DNA of 64,000 bases from Actinomycetospora sp. TBRC 11914 (GTDB lineage: Bacteria; Actinomycetota; Actinomycetes; Mycobacteriales; Pseudonocardiaceae), in contig NZ_JABBND010000023.1 of assembly GCF_012933465.1 (NCBI RefSeq), forward strand, positions 29,506-93,505. Direction: 5' to 3'. Positions 11,653 through 22,787 of this stretch are shown here, piece by piece (within the stretch, counting starts at the first letter, position 1; every line of letters starts with the position of its first letter). The notes beneath the pieces were generated by a model that was not told the DNA's origin, searched no databases, and saw nothing but the letters and a program-made list of their open reading frames with translations. The translations under genes and the position numbers were made by a program.

Positions 11653-12189
11653 ATGTCACGCATCGGCAAGGCCCCGATCACCGTGCCGTCCGGCGTCGAC
11701 GTCACCGTCGAGGGCCAGCACGTCACCGTGAAGGGGCCCAAGGGCACCCTCAGCCACACCGTCGACCAGCCCATCGGGGTGACCCTCGAGGACGGCGTCC
11801 TCTCGGTGTCGCGCCCCGACGACGAGCGGGAGAACCGCTCGCTGCACGGGCTCTCGCGCTCGCTGCTGAACAACCTCGTCGTCGGGGTGACCCAGGGCTT
11901 CGAGCGCAAGCTCGAGATCCACGGTGTCGGCTACCGCGTGCAGCTCAAGGGGAACACCCTCGAGTTCGCGCTGGGCTACAGCCACCCCGTGCGCATCGAG
12001 GCGCCTGACGGCGTCTCCTTCGCGGTGGAGAGCCCCACCCGCTTCTCGGTGCAGGGCGCCGACAAGCAGGTCGTCGGCCAGATCGCCGCGAACATCCGCC
12101 GCCTGCGCAAGCCCGACCCCTACAAGGGCAAGGGCGTGCGCTACGCCGGCGAGCAGATCCGCCGCAAGGTCGGGAAGACGGGTAAGTGA
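11653..12189 (+). CDS. rplF: 50S ribosomal protein L6
   Basis: Binds helix 97 of 23S rRNA near the factor-binding site. 178 aa, normal length, two tandem L6 folds. [20 protein letters not shown] start and the signature [19 protein letters not shown] at the C-terminus. Stop overlaps the rplR ATG by 1 nt. Confidence 0.98.
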   Translation: MSRIGKAPITVPSGVDVTVEGQHVTVKGPKGTLSHTVDQPIGVTLEDGVLSVSRPDDERENRSLHGLSRSLLNNLVVGVTQGFERKLEIHGVGYRVQLKGNTLEFALGYSHPVRIEAPDGVSFAVESPTRFSVQGADKQVVGQIAANIRRLRKPDPYKGKGVRYAGEQIRRKVGKTGK

Positions 12190-12590
12190 TGGCTGAGACC
12201 ACCGAGAAGAAGCGCACCCAGATCGGGAAGAACGTCTCCGAGACCCGCCGTACGGGGCGCGTGCGCCGTCACGCCCGCCTGCGCAAGAAGGTCGAGGGGA
12301 CCCCGGTCCGCCCGCGCCTCGTCGTCACCCGCTCCGCGCGGCACATCACCGCCCAGGTGGTGGACGACCTCGCCGGCCACACGCTCGCGCACGCGTCGAG
12401 CATGGAGGCCGACGTCCGCGGGCTGGAGGGCGACAAGAAGGCGCAGGCCGCCAAGGTCGGCGAGCTCGTCGCCAGCCGTTCGAAGTCCGCGGGGATCGAG
12501 GCGGTCGTCTTCGACCGCGGCGGTCGCCGTTACCACGGCCGCATCGCGCAGCTCGCGGATGCGGCCCGCGAGGGGGGCCTGACGTTCTGA
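12189..12590 (+). CDS. rplR: 50S ribosomal protein L18
   Basis: 5S rRNA-binding protein of the central protuberance. 133 aa from ATG 12189; a GTG three bases earlier is also in frame, but the ATG is the more likely start. [20 protein letters not shown] and [20 protein letters not shown] are the family signatures. Confidence 0.98.
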   Translation: MAETTEKKRTQIGKNVSETRRTGRVRRHARLRKKVEGTPVRPRLVVTRSARHITAQVVDDLAGHTLAHASSMEADVRGLEGDKKAQAAKVGELVASRSKSAGIEAVVFDRGGRRYHGRIAQLADAAREGGLTF

Positions 12591-12624
12591 TGGCTCTCCG
12601 GAACCAGCAAGGGAAGGACGCCTG

Positions 12625-13218
12625 ATGCCGGGCACCCAGCGCCGCGAAGGCGGCCAGGGCGGCCGCGACCGCCAGGGCGGCGGCCGCGGCGGCGCCCAGG
12701 ACCGGACGCCGCACCTCGAGCGCGTCGTCGCCATCAACCGCGTGGCCAAGGTCGTCAAGGGCGGCCGCCGCTTCAGCTTCACCGCCCTGGTGGTCGTCGG
12801 CAACGGCGACGGCGAGGTCGGCGTGGGCTACGGCAAGGCCAAGGAGGTGCCGGCCGCGATCGCCAAGGGCGTGGAGGAGGCGAAGAAGAACTTCTTCCGC
12901 GTCCCGCGGGTCGGCGGCACCATCACGCACCCCGTGCAGGGCGAGGACGCCGCCGGCGTCGTCCTCCTGCGCCCCGCGAGCCCCGGTACCGGTGTCATCG
13001 CCGGTGGGCCGGTGCGCGCGGTCCTGGAGTGCGCGGGGATCGCGGACATCCTGTCCAAGTCCCTGGGCAGCCAGAACGCCATCAACATCGTGCACGCCAC
13101 GGTGGCCGCGCTGAAGGCGCTGCAGGTCCCCGAGGCCGTCGCGGCCCGCCGCGGCCTGCCGCTGGACGAGGTCGCGCCGGCGCGCATGCTCCGCCAGCGC
13201 GCCGGTCAGGGGGTCTGA
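12625..13218 (+). CDS. rpsE: 30S ribosomal protein S5
   Basis: Shapes the mRNA entry channel with S3/S4 and influences decoding accuracy. 197 aa. Gly/Arg/Gln-rich N-terminal tail (about 28 residues), then the dsRNA-binding-like domain ([35 protein letters not shown]) and the C-terminal domain ([20 protein letters not shown]). Ribosome binding site AAGGGAAGGA. Confidence 0.98.
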   Translation: MPGTQRREGGQGGRDRQGGGRGGAQDRTPHLERVVAINRVAKVVKGGRRFSFTALVVVGNGDGEVGVGYGKAKEVPAAIAKGVEEAKKNFFRVPRVGGTITHPVQGEDAAGVVLLRPASPGTGVIAGGPVRAVLECAGIADILSKSLGSQNAINIVHATVAALKALQVPEAVAARRGLPLDEVAPARMLRQRAGQGV

Positions 13219-13221
13219 GCC

Positions 13222-13401
13222 ATGGCCGACCTCAAGGTCACGCAGACCCGGTCGAGCATCGGGGGCAAGCGCAACCAGCGCGAGACCCTCCGGACGCTCG
13301 GCCTGCGCCGGATCGGCGCGACGGTCACGCGGCCGGACACCCCGCAGAACCGCGGGCTCGTCCACACCGTGCGGCACCTCGTCTCGGTCGAGGAGGTCTG
13401 A
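13222..13401 (+). CDS. rpmD: 50S ribosomal protein L30
   Basis: Small alpha-beta protein of the large subunit. 59 aa: starts [20 protein letters not shown] and contains [20 protein letters not shown], the L30 signature. It begins 3 nt after rpsE and ends 2 nt before rplO, in canonical spc order. Confidence 0.97.
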   Translation: MADLKVTQTRSSIGGKRNQRETLRTLGLRRIGATVTRPDTPQNRGLVHTVRHLVSVEEV

Positions 13402-13403
13402 AG

Positions 13404-13856
13404 ATGAGCGACGGACCGCTCAAGCTCCACCACCTGCGCCCGGCCCCGGGCAGCAAGACGGAGAAGACGCGCGTCGGCCGCGGTGAGGCCTCGAAGGGCA
13501 AGACCGCCGGCCGCGGCACCAAGGGCACCGGCGCCCGCAAGAACGTCCCCGCGGCGTTCGAGGGCGGCCAGATGCCCCTGCAGATGCGCCTGCCGAAGCT
13601 CAAGGGCTTCCGCAACCGCAACAAGGTCGTCGCGCAGATCGTCAACGTCGGTGACCTGGCGCGGCTGTTCCCCGACGGCGGCGAGGTCGGCCCGGCCGAG
13701 CTCGTGGCCGCCGGCGCCGTCCGTGCCGGGCACCCGGTGAAGGTGCTCGGCGAGGGCGACCTCGGCTCGGTGAGCCTGCAGGTGAGCGCGCACGCGTTCT
13801 CCGGCTCGGCCACCGAGAAGATCACCGCGGCGGGCGGGACGACCACGGTCGTCTGA
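13404..13856 (+). CDS. rplO: 50S ribosomal protein L15
   Basis: Late-assembly protein near 23S domains II and V. 150 aa from ATG 13404; [20 protein letters not shown] start, [20 protein letters not shown] core and [19 protein letters not shown] end. Last gene of the spc cluster before a strong palindrome and secY. Confidence 0.98.
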   Translation: MSDGPLKLHHLRPAPGSKTEKTRVGRGEASKGKTAGRGTKGTGARKNVPAAFEGGQMPLQMRLPKLKGFRNRNKVVAQIVNVGDLARLFPDGGEVGPAELVAAGAVRAGHPVKVLGEGDLGSVSLQVSAHAFSGSATEKITAAGGTTTVV

Positions 13857-14148
13857 CCCCGCACCGCATCACGACCCGGGCCCGGGGTGCCGATCGGCAC
13901 CCCGGGCCCGTGGTCTGTCGGCTCCGGCTCCGGCTCCGCTGCGTGCCCCCGTGTATCGGCGCCGTGCCGCCCGCGCGTCGGGGCCGGTCGGGGCCCTCCC
14001 GGCCTGCTGTTACCCTCGCCGCAGGCCCCGCCCGTTCCCGGAACGCCCGACGCCGGAACGTGAGCGCACCGGCCCGCCCCTCCCCGGGGCGCCGGCCGCG
14101 ACCTCCTCGAGCGGCGGAGCCGGAATCGACGACCAGCTGGAGGTCCGA
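13857..14148 (+). other. rplO-secY intergenic region
   Basis: About 290 bp with a 34-bp perfect palindrome near its start and no gene. Frames through the rest are Pro/Arg-rich and lack GC3 bias. The spacing suggests secY-adk-map has its own promoter here, but I could not identify a convincing -35/-10 pair. Confidence 0.5.
13877..13910. terminator. 34-bp perfect palindrome after rplO
   Basis: CGGGCCCGGGGTGCCGA is followed directly by its exact reverse complement, 20 bp after the rplO stop. RNA would form a very stable GC hairpin, a good candidate for the end of the spc transcript. No U-tract. Confidence 0.65.
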
Positions 14149-15468
<1,320 letters not shown>

Positions 15469-15565
15469 CGGGCACCCCCCGCCCGGTGGTGGGGGCCGGG
15501 GACGGTCCCCGCGGGGCAGGATGGATGCGTGCGCCCGACGACGGGTGCGCAGGAGAGGAGTGGAC

Positions 15566-16123
15566 ATGAGGATCGTTCTGGTGGGGCCGCCCGGAGCAGG
15601 CAAGGGGACGCAGGCGGCGCGGTTGTCGGAGCGGCTGGACGCCCCGCACATCTCCACCGGCGACCTCTTCCGCGACAACATGAAGAACGGCACCGAGCTC
15701 GGCAAGGAGGCCCAGCGCTACGTCGACGCGGGCGACCTGGTGCCCGACGAGGTCACCGTCGCGATGGTCAAGGACCGGCTCGCGCAGCCCGACGCCGCCG
15801 ACGGCTTCCTGCTCGACGGGTTCCCCCGCAACACCTCGCAGGCCGAGGAGCTGAAGAAGGTCCTCTCCGACCTCGACCAGCGTCTCGACGCCGTCCTGCT
15901 CTTCGAGGTCGACGACGAGGAGCTGATCCAGCGCCTCACCGCCCGCGGCCGTTCGGACGACACCGAGGACGTCATCCGCAACCGGCAGGAGGTCTACCGC
16001 CGGGAGACCGCGCCGCTGATCGACTACTACCGCGACATCCTCGTGACGGTGGACGCGATGGGCTCGATGGACGAGGTCACCGACCGGGCGATGGACGCGC
16101 TGGCCGACGAGCCCGAGGACTGA
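15566..16123 (+). CDS. adk: Adenylate kinase
   Basis: Converts ATP + AMP to 2 ADP. 185 aa from ATG 15566, preceded by AGGAGAGGAG. P-loop [10 protein letters not shown] at residues 7-16, NMP-binding region [14 protein letters not shown]-site DGFPRN and a short LID ([19 protein letters not shown]), i.e. the short actinobacterial form without the zinc-binding lid. Sits between secY and map as in most actinobacteria. Confidence 0.97.
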   Translation: MRIVLVGPPGAGKGTQAARLSERLDAPHISTGDLFRDNMKNGTELGKEAQRYVDAGDLVPDEVTVAMVKDRLAQPDAADGFLLDGFPRNTSQAEELKKVLSDLDQRLDAVLLFEVDDEELIQRLTARGRSDDTEDVIRNRQEVYRRETAPLIDYYRDILVTVDAMGSMDEVTDRAMDALADEPED

Positions 16124-16129
16124 GCCGCG

Positions 16130-17029
16130 GTGGGGCTCGCCCGCATCGTGCGCGGCGCCGGCCAGCTCGGCGGGGCGAGCCTCGCCGACGTGGGCGTGGA
16201 GCTCGGGCGGGTGGCCGGGCGGCTCTCCGGCGGGCGGATCGGGAACGACGTGCAGATCAAGTCCCGGGGCGAGCTCCAGGCGATGCGGGCCGCCGGCCTG
16301 GTCGTGGCGGACACGCTCGCGCGCGTGTCCGCGGCGGCCGTGCCCGGGGCGACCACGGCCGACCTGGACGCGCTCGCCGAGGCGACGATCCGCGGGGCGG
16401 GCGCCGTCCCGTCGTTCCTGGGCTACCACGGGTTCCCGGGCAGCATCTGCACCTCGGTGAACGCCGAGGTCGTGCACGGGATCCCGGGGCCCGGCACGGT
16501 GCTGGGCGAGGGCGACCTGCTCTCGGTGGACTGCGGCGCGATCCTGGACGGATGGCACGGCGACGCCGCGGTCACCGTCTCGGTGGGCACGCCGGCCCCC
16601 GGCGACACCGAGCTGTCCGCGGCGTGCCGCGCGGCGATGTGGGCGGGGATTGCCGAGGTCCGGCCCGGCAACCGCCTCGGCGACGTCTCGCACGCGATCG
16701 AGGCCGAGGCCCGCCGCCACCGCACCCCGGCGGGGGAGGGCTTCGGGATCGTCGAGGACTACGGCGGGCACGGCATCGGCACCGAGATGCACATGGAGCC
16801 GTTCCTGCCGAACCTCGGCCGGCCCGGCACCGGGCCGCGGCTGCGCGAGGGCCTCGTCCTGGCCGTGGAGCCGATGCTCACCGCCGGCGACGCCGAGACC
16901 GAGGAGCTCGACGACGAGTGGACCGTCGTCACCGCGGACGGTGCCCGGGCCGCGCACTGGGAGCACACGGTCGCGGTCACCGACTCCGGGCCGTGGGTGC
17001 TGACCGCCCCGGAGAATACAGATAGCTGA
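16130..17029 (+). CDS. map: Methionine aminopeptidase, type I
   Basis: Removes the initiator methionine from nascent proteins; binuclear metal enzyme. 299 aa from GTG 16130. The family core starts about residue 41 ([20 protein letters not shown]); an in-frame GTG at 16250 would give a conventional 259 aa. I keep the upstream start because codons 1-40 already have GC3 bias and lie 6 nt after adk. Metal ligands are seen in [17 protein letters not shown] (two Asp), [12 protein letters not shown] (His) and the two later Glu ([15 protein letters not shown]). Confidence 0.94.
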   Translation: MGLARIVRGAGQLGGASLADVGVELGRVAGRLSGGRIGNDVQIKSRGELQAMRAAGLVVADTLARVSAAAVPGATTADLDALAEATIRGAGAVPSFLGYHGFPGSICTSVNAEVVHGIPGPGTVLGEGDLLSVDCGAILDGWHGDAAVTVSVGTPAPGDTELSAACRAAMWAGIAEVRPGNRLGDVSHAIEAEARRHRTPAGEGFGIVEDYGGHGIGTEMHMEPFLPNLGRPGTGPRLREGLVLAVEPMLTAGDAETEELDDEWTVVTADGARAAHWEHTVAVTDSGPWVLTAPENTDS

Positions 17030-17085
17030 ACTGTCCGCTATCCGCTACGCTGGTTCCCGGGTCAGGGGAACCGGAGGTGGTCGTG

Positions 17086-17562
17086 GTGTCGGTGGACGGT
17101 GCGGTGCGGTGCTCGGACGCGGAACGCGCGCAGGTGGCGGACCGGTTGGCGACGGCGCACGCGGAGGGCCGGCTGACGCTGGCCGAGTACGACGAGCGGG
17201 TACGCGCGGCCCACGGGGCCGTGGTGCGCGACGACCTCGCGCCGCTCACGGGCGACCTGCCGGGGCGCCCGGCCGCGCCCGCCGTCGTCGGGAGGTCCCG
17301 GACGGAGCCGGCGCGGCGCTCGCGGTCCTGCGCGTTCGGGGGGCCGTTCCCGGGGCCGTTCCCGGTATCGGCGGGTGGCGTTCGCGGCGCGGTCGCGGCG
17401 TGGGCGGTCGTCAGCGCGGTGAACCTGCTGATCTGGCTCGCCGTCGTGCTGGGGAGCGGGGCGGCGGTGTACCCGTGGTGGATCTGGGTGGCCGGGCCGT
17501 GGGGCGTGGCGCTGCTGGTCGGCGCGCTCGGCCGGTCGGCGCAGCGCTCGGCCACCCCCTGA
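17086..17562 (+). CDS. DUF1707 domain membrane protein
   Basis: 158 aa from GTG 17086, chosen because GGAGG (17073-17077) lies 8 nt upstream; GTGs at 17077 and 17083 are alternatives. Residues 5-55 form a DUF1707 domain (RCSDAERAQVADRLATAHAE, then EYDERVRAAHGAVVRDDLAP). After a Pro/Arg linker come two hydrophobic segments (AAWAVVSAVNLLIWLAVVL and WWIWVAGPWGVALLVGAL). DUF1707 proteins are common small actinobacterial membrane proteins of unknown function. The 50 bp after map contain a TACGCT -10-like hexamer, so it is probably transcribed separately. It is convergent with the dehydrogenase downstream. Confidence 0.85.
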   Translation: MSVDGAVRCSDAERAQVADRLATAHAEGRLTLAEYDERVRAAHGAVVRDDLAPLTGDLPGRPAAPAVVGRSRTEPARRSRSCAFGGPFPGPFPVSAGGVRGAVAAWAVVSAVNLLIWLAVVLGSGAAVYPWWIWVAGPWGVALLVGALGRSAQRSATP

Positions 17563-17566
17563 GCGC

Positions 17567-17614
17567 ACGAACGGCCGGTTCGTGACCTTCTTCGGTGACG
17601 AACCGGCCGTTCGT
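17567..17614. terminator. Bidirectional terminator between convergent genes
   Basis: Perfect 17-bp inverted repeat ACGAACGGCCGGTTCGT / ACGAACCGGCCGTTCGT around a 14-nt loop. It starts 4 bp after the DUF1707 stop and lies 46 bp from the stop of the convergent dehydrogenase gene, so it can serve both. Confidence 0.75.
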
Positions 17615-17660
17615 CCGGAGGGGCGGGTGAGGCGGGCCGGGCCGGGCCGGGCGCTCCGGC

Positions 17661-18455
17661 CTACTTGGGCGCCATCCGGATCGCGCCGTCGAGGCGGATG
17701 GTCTCGCCGTTGAGCATCGGGTTCTCGACGATGTGCGCGACGAGGGCCGCGTACTCGCTCGGGTCACCGAGGCGCGACGGGTGCGGCACCTGGGCGCCGA
17801 GGGAGTCGATGTGCTCCTGCGGCAGCGTCGCGAACAGCGGGGTGTGGAAGAGGCCCGGGGCGATGGTGCAGACCCGGATGCCGATCGAGGCGAGGTCGCG
17901 GGCGATCGGCAGCGTCATGCCGACGATGCCGCCCTTCGACGCCGAGTAGGCGGCCTGTCCGATCTGGCCGTCGAAGGCCGCGACGGAGGCGGTGTTGACG
18001 ACGACGCCGCGGTCGCCGGTGCCGACGGCCGCGTCGGTCAGCGGCTCGGTCTCGCTCATCGCCTGGGCGGCGAGGCGGATGACGTTGAACGTGCCCACGA
18101 GGTTGACGTTCAGGACCTTGGTGAACTCCTCGAGCGGGAACGGGCCCTTGCGCCCCGCGGTGCGGTGGGCGTTGCCGATGCCCGCGCAGTTGACCGCCAC
18201 GCGCAGCGTGCCCCCGACCCGTGAACCCAGCCCCGCGGCCGCGTCGATCGCCTGGGTCACCTGCTCGGGGTCGGTGACGTCGGCCGGGGCGAAGACCGCC
18301 CGCTCGCCCAGCTCCTTCGCGACCTCCCCGCCCGCCGACGACGGCAGGTCGACGATCACCACCGACGCGCCCTGCGCGTACAGCTTCTCCACGGTCGCCC
18401 GGCCCAGGCCGGACGCTCCGCCGGTCACCAGCGCGACGGCCCCGTCGACGTCCAC
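17661..18455 (-). CDS. Short-chain dehydrogenase, 3-hydroxyacyl-CoA dehydrogenase (HSD10)-like
   Basis: NAD(P)-dependent oxidoreductase of the classical SDR family. 264 aa. Cofactor motif TGGASGLG (residues 11-18), NCAG at 89-92, catalytic Ser157, Tyr170 and Lys174 (YSASK). The N-terminal [20 protein letters not shown], the [20 protein letters not shown] stretch and the C-terminal [20 protein letters not shown] resemble type II 3-hydroxyacyl-CoA dehydrogenases/HSD17B10, so fatty-acid or branched-chain acyl-CoA oxidation is the likely role. The substrate is not certain. It lies within the map-infA interval on the opposite strand to all neighbours. Confidence 0.88.
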   Translation of the reverse strand: MDVDGAVALVTGGASGLGRATVEKLYAQGASVVIVDLPSSAGGEVAKELGERAVFAPADVTDPEQVTQAIDAAAGLGSRVGGTLRVAVNCAGIGNAHRTAGRKGPFPLEEFTKVLNVNLVGTFNVIRLAAQAMSETEPLTDAAVGTGDRGVVVNTASVAAFDGQIGQAAYSASKGGIVGMTLPIARDLASIGIRVCTIAPGLFHTPLFATLPQEHIDSLGAQVPHPSRLGDPSEYAALVAHIVENPMLNGETIRLDGAIRMAPK

Positions 18456-18813
18456 GTTCGTCCTCCGTGTGTCCTCTCGGCGATCAGGTGGCCGCCATGG
18501 TGGTCCGACGCGGAGAAACGGTCAATGCTGACTCCTCACCGGGGGCGTGACCCGGTGATCGGGCCCTCGACACGCCCCGCGTACACTCGATGGCTGGTGC
18601 GCGTGTCGTGCCGGTGTCCGCACGCGTTCACCACATCCCCCGGCGTCCGAGCCGGTGGAGGGTCCGGAGTGGGGTCGCCGAACGCTCGCGTACCCGATCC
18701 GGTGTGCACCCGCACGTCGGTGGTGCGGGACGACGTGGTCGTCCGGCGAGCGTCCCCGGTCCACCGCGGCCGGGTGCGGGAGCGGGACGGCCGGCGAGAG
18801 AAGTGCGGAGGAC
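18456..18813. other. Divergent promoter region, SDR gene / infA
   Basis: 358 bp without a credible gene. It should hold the leftward promoter of the dehydrogenase and the rightward promoter of infA-rpmJ-rpsM. A 7-bp inverted repeat CACCGGG / CCCGGTG lies at 18537-18557. A TACACT -10-type hexamer lies at 18582-18587, about 227 bp before infA, implying a long leader. Confidence 0.5.
18582..18587 (+). promoter_or_regulatory. Putative -10 element for infA operon
   Basis: TACACT in an otherwise GC-rich stretch fits the actinobacterial TANNNT consensus. No good -35 hexamer is found at 17-18 bp spacing, so the assignment is tentative. Confidence 0.35.
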
Positions 18814-19035
18814 ATGGCGAAGAAGGACGGCGCCATCGAGGTCGAGGGCCGGGTCATCGAGCCCCTGCCCAACGCGATGTTCCGGGTCGAGCTCGAGAAC
18901 GGGCACAAGGTCCTGGCACACATCAGCGGGAAGATGCGTCAGCACTACATCCGGATCCTCCCCGAGGACAAGGTCGTGGTGGAGCTGTCGCCGTACGACC
19001 TGTCGCGCGGCCGGATCGTCTACCGCTACAAGTGA
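18814..19035 (+). CDS. infA: Translation initiation factor IF-1
   Basis: Occupies the A site during initiation. 73 aa from ATG 18814 ([20 protein letters not shown]), full family length, OB fold with [20 protein letters not shown] and YRYK end. TGCGGAGGAC supplies the ribosome binding site. First gene of the infA-rpmJ-rpsM-rpsK-rpsD-rpoA-rplQ group. Confidence 0.98.
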   Translation: MAKKDGAIEVEGRVIEPLPNAMFRVELENGHKVLAHISGKMRQHYIRILPEDKVVVELSPYDLSRGRIVYRYK

Positions 19036-19057
19036 TCTCCCAGAGCGAGGAAGCGAC

Positions 19058-19171
19058 GTGAAGGTCCAGCCGAGCGTCAAGCGCATCTGCGCCAAGTGCC
19101 AGGTGGTCCGCCGTCACGGGCGGATCATGGTCATCTGCGACAACCTGCGGCACAAGCAGCGCCAGGGCTGA
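19058..19171 (+). CDS. rpmJ: 50S ribosomal protein L36, zinc-binding (C+) form
   Basis: Smallest large-subunit protein. 37 aa from GTG 19058: starts [20 protein letters not shown], with Cys11, Cys14, Cys27 and a late His forming the zinc site. Together with the type-Z S14 this shows the housekeeping ribosome here is zinc-replete. A ribosome binding site GAGGAAG lies upstream. Confidence 0.96.
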   Translation: MKVQPSVKRICAKCQVVRRHGRIMVICDNLRHKQRQG

Positions 19172-19177
19172 CGCCCC

Positions 19178-19199
19178 GGCGCCCGGGACACCGGGCGCC
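19178..19199 (+). other. Hairpin after rpmJ
   Basis: 9-bp perfect inverted repeat GGCGCCCGG / CCGGGCGCC with a 4-nt GACA loop, 7 bp after the rpmJ stop. A second weaker hairpin (8-bp stem, 19248-19268) follows before rpsM. Possible attenuation or partial termination in the 171-bp gap. Confidence 0.45.
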
Positions 19200-19342
19200 C
19201 GACGAGAACATCCCCGTACCTACGCCGACCAGCCTCGGCGGAACCACCCCCGGCCCGGGAGGCCGGGGCCCGCGACGGTGACACGCCGTCCGGGACGGGC
19301 GGGGACCGACACCTCCCGACGACACGAGGAGTACGCGCCGAC

Positions 19343-19723
19343 ATGGCACGCATTTCCGGCGTCGACCTCCCCCGCGAGAAGCGGATGGAGATCGCGCTGA
19401 CCTACATCTTCGGGATCGGCCGCAGCCAGTCCCGGACGATCCTCGCCGAGACGGGGATCGACCCCGATCTCCGCAGCAAGGACCTGAGCGACTCCGATGC
19501 CGCGGCCATCCGCGCGTTCATCGAGGGCAACCTCCGGGTCGAGGGTGACCTGCGCCGCGAGATCCAGGCGGACATCCGGCGCAAGGTCGAGATCGGCAGC
19601 TACCAGGGCCTGCGTCACCGGCGCAACCTCCCGGTCCACGGCCAGCGGACGAAGACCAACGCCCGCTCGCGCAAGGGCCCGAAGAAGACCGTCGCCGGCA
19701 AGAAGAAGGCCGCCCGCAAGTAA
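19343..19723 (+). CDS. rpsM: 30S ribosomal protein S13
   Basis: Head protein forming inter-subunit bridges and contacting tRNA. 126 aa: [20 protein letters not shown] start, helix-two-turn-helix core, and the basic C-terminal tail ([20 protein letters not shown]) that reaches the P site. Confidence 0.98.
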   Translation: MARISGVDLPREKRMEIALTYIFGIGRSQSRTILAETGIDPDLRSKDLSDSDAAAIRAFIEGNLRVEGDLRREIQADIRRKVEIGSYQGLRHRRNLPVHGQRTKTNARSRKGPKKTVAGKKKAARK

Positions 19724-19765
19724 CGGGCGACCCACTCGACGCAGAGACTCGGAGAGAAGCACCGC

Positions 19766-20176
19766 ATGCCACCCAGGACCCGCACCGGCGCCGCCGGCGC
19801 CAAGAAGGTGCGCCGCCGGGAGAAGAAGAACGTCTCCCAGGGCCAGGCGCACATCAAGAGCACGTTCAACAACACGATCGTCTCGATCACCGACCCCTCG
19901 GGCGCGGTGATCAGCTGGGCCTCCGCCGGCCACGTCGGCTTCAAGGGCTCGCGCAAGTCCACGCCGTTCGCCGCCCAGATGGCCGCCGAGAACGCGGCCC
20001 GCAAGGCGGCCGAGCACGGCATGAAGAAGGTCGACGTCTTCGTCAAGGGCCCGGGCTCGGGCCGCGAGACGGCGATCCGGTCGCTGCAGGCCGCGGGGCT
20101 CGAGGTCGGGACGATCTCCGACGTCACCCCGCAGCCCCACAACGGCTGCCGCCCGCCGAAGCGTCGTCGGGTCTAG
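19766..20176 (+). CDS. rpsK: 30S ribosomal protein S11
   Basis: Platform protein near the Shine-Dalgarno helix. 136 aa: basic N-terminal tail, then [20 protein letters not shown], the [20 protein letters not shown] stretch and the [16 protein letters not shown]-terminus, all diagnostic. Confidence 0.98.
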   Translation: MPPRTRTGAAGAKKVRRREKKNVSQGQAHIKSTFNNTIVSITDPSGAVISWASAGHVGFKGSRKSTPFAAQMAAENAARKAAEHGMKKVDVFVKGPGSGRETAIRSLQAAGLEVGTISDVTPQPHNGCRPPKRRRV

Positions 20177-20196
20177 GGCCGGAGAGGAGAGGAACC

Positions 20197-20802
20197 ATGG
20201 CTCGCTACACCGGCCCCGCCACGCGCAAGTCCCGTCGCCTGAAGACCGACCTGATCGGTGGCGACAAGTCCTTCGAGCGCCGTCCGTACCCCCCGGGGCA
20301 GCACGGGCGGATCCGCATCAAGGAGTCCGAGTACCTGCTGCAGCTCCAAGAGAAGCAGAAGGTCCGGTTCACCTACGGCGTCCTCGAGAAGCAGCTGCGC
20401 GCCTACTACGAGGAGGCGAACCGTCGCGAGGGCAAGACCGGCGACGAGTTCCTGCGCCTGCTCGAGTCGCGCCTGGACTCCGTGGTCTACCGCGCGGGCC
20501 TGGCCCGCACGCGTCGTGCCGCCCGCCAGCTCGTGGGGCACGGCCACTTCCTCGTCAACGGCGAGAAGGTGGACGTCCCCAGCTTCCGGGTGACCCAGTA
20601 CGACATCATCGACGTCCGCGACAAGTCGCGGAACATGCTGCCCTTCGTGGACGCGAAGGAGTCGTTCGGGGACCGTCCGGTGCCCGGCTGGCTCCAGGTT
20701 GTCCCGGACTCGCTGCGCATCTTCGTGCACCAGCTGCCGGAGCGGACCCAGATCGACACGCCCGTGCAGGAGCAGCTGATCGTCGAGTTCTACTCCAAGT
20801 AG
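20197..20802 (+). CDS. rpsD: 30S ribosomal protein S4
   Basis: Primary 16S rRNA binder that sets decoding accuracy. 201 aa, the zinc-free form: [20 protein letters not shown] start without a CxxC cluster, then an S4 RNA-binding domain ([40 protein letters not shown]). GGAGAGGAGAGGA ribosome binding site upstream. Confidence 0.98.
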   Translation: MARYTGPATRKSRRLKTDLIGGDKSFERRPYPPGQHGRIRIKESEYLLQLQEKQKVRFTYGVLEKQLRAYYEEANRREGKTGDEFLRLLESRLDSVVYRAGLARTRRAARQLVGHGHFLVNGEKVDVPSFRVTQYDIIDVRDKSRNMLPFVDAKESFGDRPVPGWLQVVPDSLRIFVHQLPERTQIDTPVQEQLIVEFYSK

Positions 20803-20807
20803 CACAG

Positions 20808-20828
20808 ACGGGGGGCTCCGCCCCCCGT
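20808..20828 (+). other. Hairpin between rpsD and rpoA
   Basis: Perfect 9-bp stem ACGGGGGGC / GCCCCCCGT with a 3-nt loop, 5 bp after the rpsD stop and 84 bp before rpoA. A strong hairpin inside a conserved operon suggests attenuation or an mRNA-processing site, or that rpoA also has its own promoter. Confidence 0.55.
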
Positions 20829-20912
20829 GGACCCCCCGGCCCGGGGTCGACCCGGGTCGGGGCCGTTCGGCGTCAAATAGCGGATGCCCGAGCACCGGAA
20901 GGAACACCAGAA

Positions 20913-21977
20913 GTGCTGATCTCCCAGCGCCCGGCCCTCTCGGAGGAGCCGGTCGACGAGACCCGGTCGCGGTTCGTCATCGAGCCGCTCGAGCCGGGCT
21001 TCGGTTACACCCTCGGCAACTCGCTGCGGCGGACCCTGCTGTCGTCCATCCCGGGCGCGGCCGTGACCTCGATCCGGGTCGACGGGGTCCTCCACGAGTT
21101 CACCACCGTCCCGGGGGTGAAGGAGGACGTCACCGACATCATCCTGAACCTCAAGGAGCTCGTCGTGAGCTCCGAGGAGGACGAGCCGGCGACGATGTAC
21201 CTGCGCAAGCAGGGCCCGGGCACGGTGACGGCGGGGGACATCGTCCCGCCGGCCGGCGTGACCGTGCACAACCCGGACCTGCACATCGCGACCCTGAACG
21301 ACCAGGGCCGTCTCGAGGTCGAACTCGTGGTCGAGCGGGGTCGTGGTTACGTCCCCGCCGCCCAGAACAAGGCCTCCGGCGCCGAGATCGGCCGCATCCC
21401 GGTCGACTCGATCTACTCGCCGGTGCTCAAGGTCAGCTACAAGGTCGAGGCGACCCGCGTCGAGCAGCGCACCGACTTCGACAAGCTGATCCTCGACGTC
21501 GAGACCAAGCCGTCGATCACCCCGCGCGACGCCATCGCGTCCGCCGGCCGCACGCTCGTCGAGCTGTTCGGCCTGGCCCGCGAGCTCAACGTCGACGCGG
21601 AGGGCATCGAGATCGGGCCCTCGCCCGCCGAGGCCGACTCGATCGCGGCGTTCGCGATGCCCATCGAGGACCTCGACCTCACGGTCCGGTCCTACAACTG
21701 CCTCAAGCGGGAGGGCATCCACACGGTCGGCGAGCTCGTCGGCCGGTCGGAGGCCGACCTGCTGGACATCCGCAACTTCGGTGCGAAGTCCATCGACGAG
21801 GTCAAGATGAAGCTGGCCGGCCTCGGGCTGGCCCTCAAGGACAGCCCGCCCGGGTTCGACCCGAGCGCGGCCGCGTCCGACTACCCGTCGGAGGGGTACG
21901 ACTCCTACGACGGCGGCGGGTACGGGTCGTTCGGCACCGACGACGGCCAGGACTACGCCGAGACGGAACAGCTGTAG
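20913..21977 (+). CDS. rpoA: RNA polymerase alpha subunit
   Basis: Assembles core RNA polymerase and contacts upstream promoter DNA and activators. 354 aa from GTG 20913 ([12 protein letters not shown]) behind GGAAGGAA. NTD with [20 protein letters not shown] and [20 protein letters not shown] helix-hairpin-helix with [17 protein letters not shown] and [19 protein letters not shown]. The last roughly 30 residues form a Tyr/Asp/Gly/Ser-rich acidic tail. Confidence 0.98.
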   Translation: MLISQRPALSEEPVDETRSRFVIEPLEPGFGYTLGNSLRRTLLSSIPGAAVTSIRVDGVLHEFTTVPGVKEDVTDIILNLKELVVSSEEDEPATMYLRKQGPGTVTAGDIVPPAGVTVHNPDLHIATLNDQGRLEVELVVERGRGYVPAAQNKASGAEIGRIPVDSIYSPVLKVSYKVEATRVEQRTDFDKLILDVETKPSITPRDAIASAGRTLVELFGLARELNVDAEGIEIGPSPAEADSIAAFAMPIEDLDLTVRSYNCLKREGIHTVGELVGRSEADLLDIRNFGAKSIDEVKMKLAGLGLALKDSPPGFDPSAAASDYPSEGYDSYDGGGYGSFGTDDGQDYAETEQL

Positions 21978-22078
21978 AAAGCACAGCAGCTCTGACGTTC
22001 GTAGAGCTCTGACGTACTGCCCCCTCCCCGGCCCGACGAGGGCCGGGGAGGAAAGGCGCCCGAGACAGGAGCAATGCC

Positions 22079-22762
22079 ATGCCCCAGCCCACCAAGGGCC
22101 CGCGGCTCGGGGGATCCCCCGACCACCAGAAGCTGCTGCTGGCCAACCTGGCCACGTCGCTCTTCACCCACGGGCGCATCCACACGACGCGGGCCAAGGC
22201 CGAGCGCCTCCGCCCGTACGCCGAGCGCCTGATCACGAAGGCCAAGAAGGGCGACCTGCACAACCGTCGCATCATCTCGGAGCAGATCCGGGACAAGGAC
22301 GTCGTGCACCGCCTGATCGCCGAGATCGGCCCGTTCTTCGCGGACCGTCCCGGCGGCTACACGCGCATCGTCAAGACGCTGCCGCGCAAGGGCGACAACG
22401 CCCCCATGGCGATCATCGAGCTGGTGAACGAGCGGCTCGCCTCCACCGAGGCGTCCGCGGCGACCCGCTCGGCGGCCAACCGCGAGGTCGGTGGCCAGGC
22501 CACCGGTGCCGCCGCCACGGCCGCGTCCATCGCGGACGCGGAGTCGGCGGAGTCCTCGGCGTCGTCGGAGCCCTCCGACCTCGCCCCGTCCGACGACGCC
22601 ACCGAGGCCGCACAGGCCGAGGAGGCGGTCGGCACCGACGCCGAGCCGGAGGTCCCCGAGGCCGAGGCCGCGGCGTCCGACGAGGTGCCCGAGCCGATGG
22701 CGGAGAACGCCGCGGCCGCCGCCGGTCTCGAGACCGACGACGACACCGAGGGGAAGTCCTGA
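22079..22762 (+). CDS. rplQ: 50S ribosomal protein L17 with long acidic tail
   Basis: Large-subunit protein near the tunnel exit. 227 aa: residues 1-119 are canonical L17 ([53 protein letters not shown]). The remaining roughly 108 residues are an Ala/Glu/Ser/Asp-rich, strongly acidic low-complexity extension. Mycobacterial L17 also carries a tail, but this one nearly doubles the protein. Followed by a strong hairpin. Confidence 0.97.
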   Translation: MPQPTKGPRLGGSPDHQKLLLANLATSLFTHGRIHTTRAKAERLRPYAERLITKAKKGDLHNRRIISEQIRDKDVVHRLIAEIGPFFADRPGGYTRIVKTLPRKGDNAPMAIIELVNERLASTEASAATRSAANREVGGQATGAAATAASIADAESAESSASSEPSDLAPSDDATEAAQAEEAVGTDAEPEVPEAEAAASDEVPEPMAENAAAAAGLETDDDTEGKS

Positions 22763-22787
22763 CCGGACCGACCCCCGCGCACGACCC

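Noticed and set aside
13951..14148. Longer SecY beginning about 66 residues earlier
   Set aside because: The extra residues are Pro/Arg-rich with no membrane segment; GTG 14149 has an ideal GGAGG and gives the usual N-terminus.
16250..17029. Shorter methionine aminopeptidase start at GTG 16250
   Set aside because: It fits family length, but the 40 preceding codons have full coding bias and abut adk, so the longer form is preferred; not excluded.
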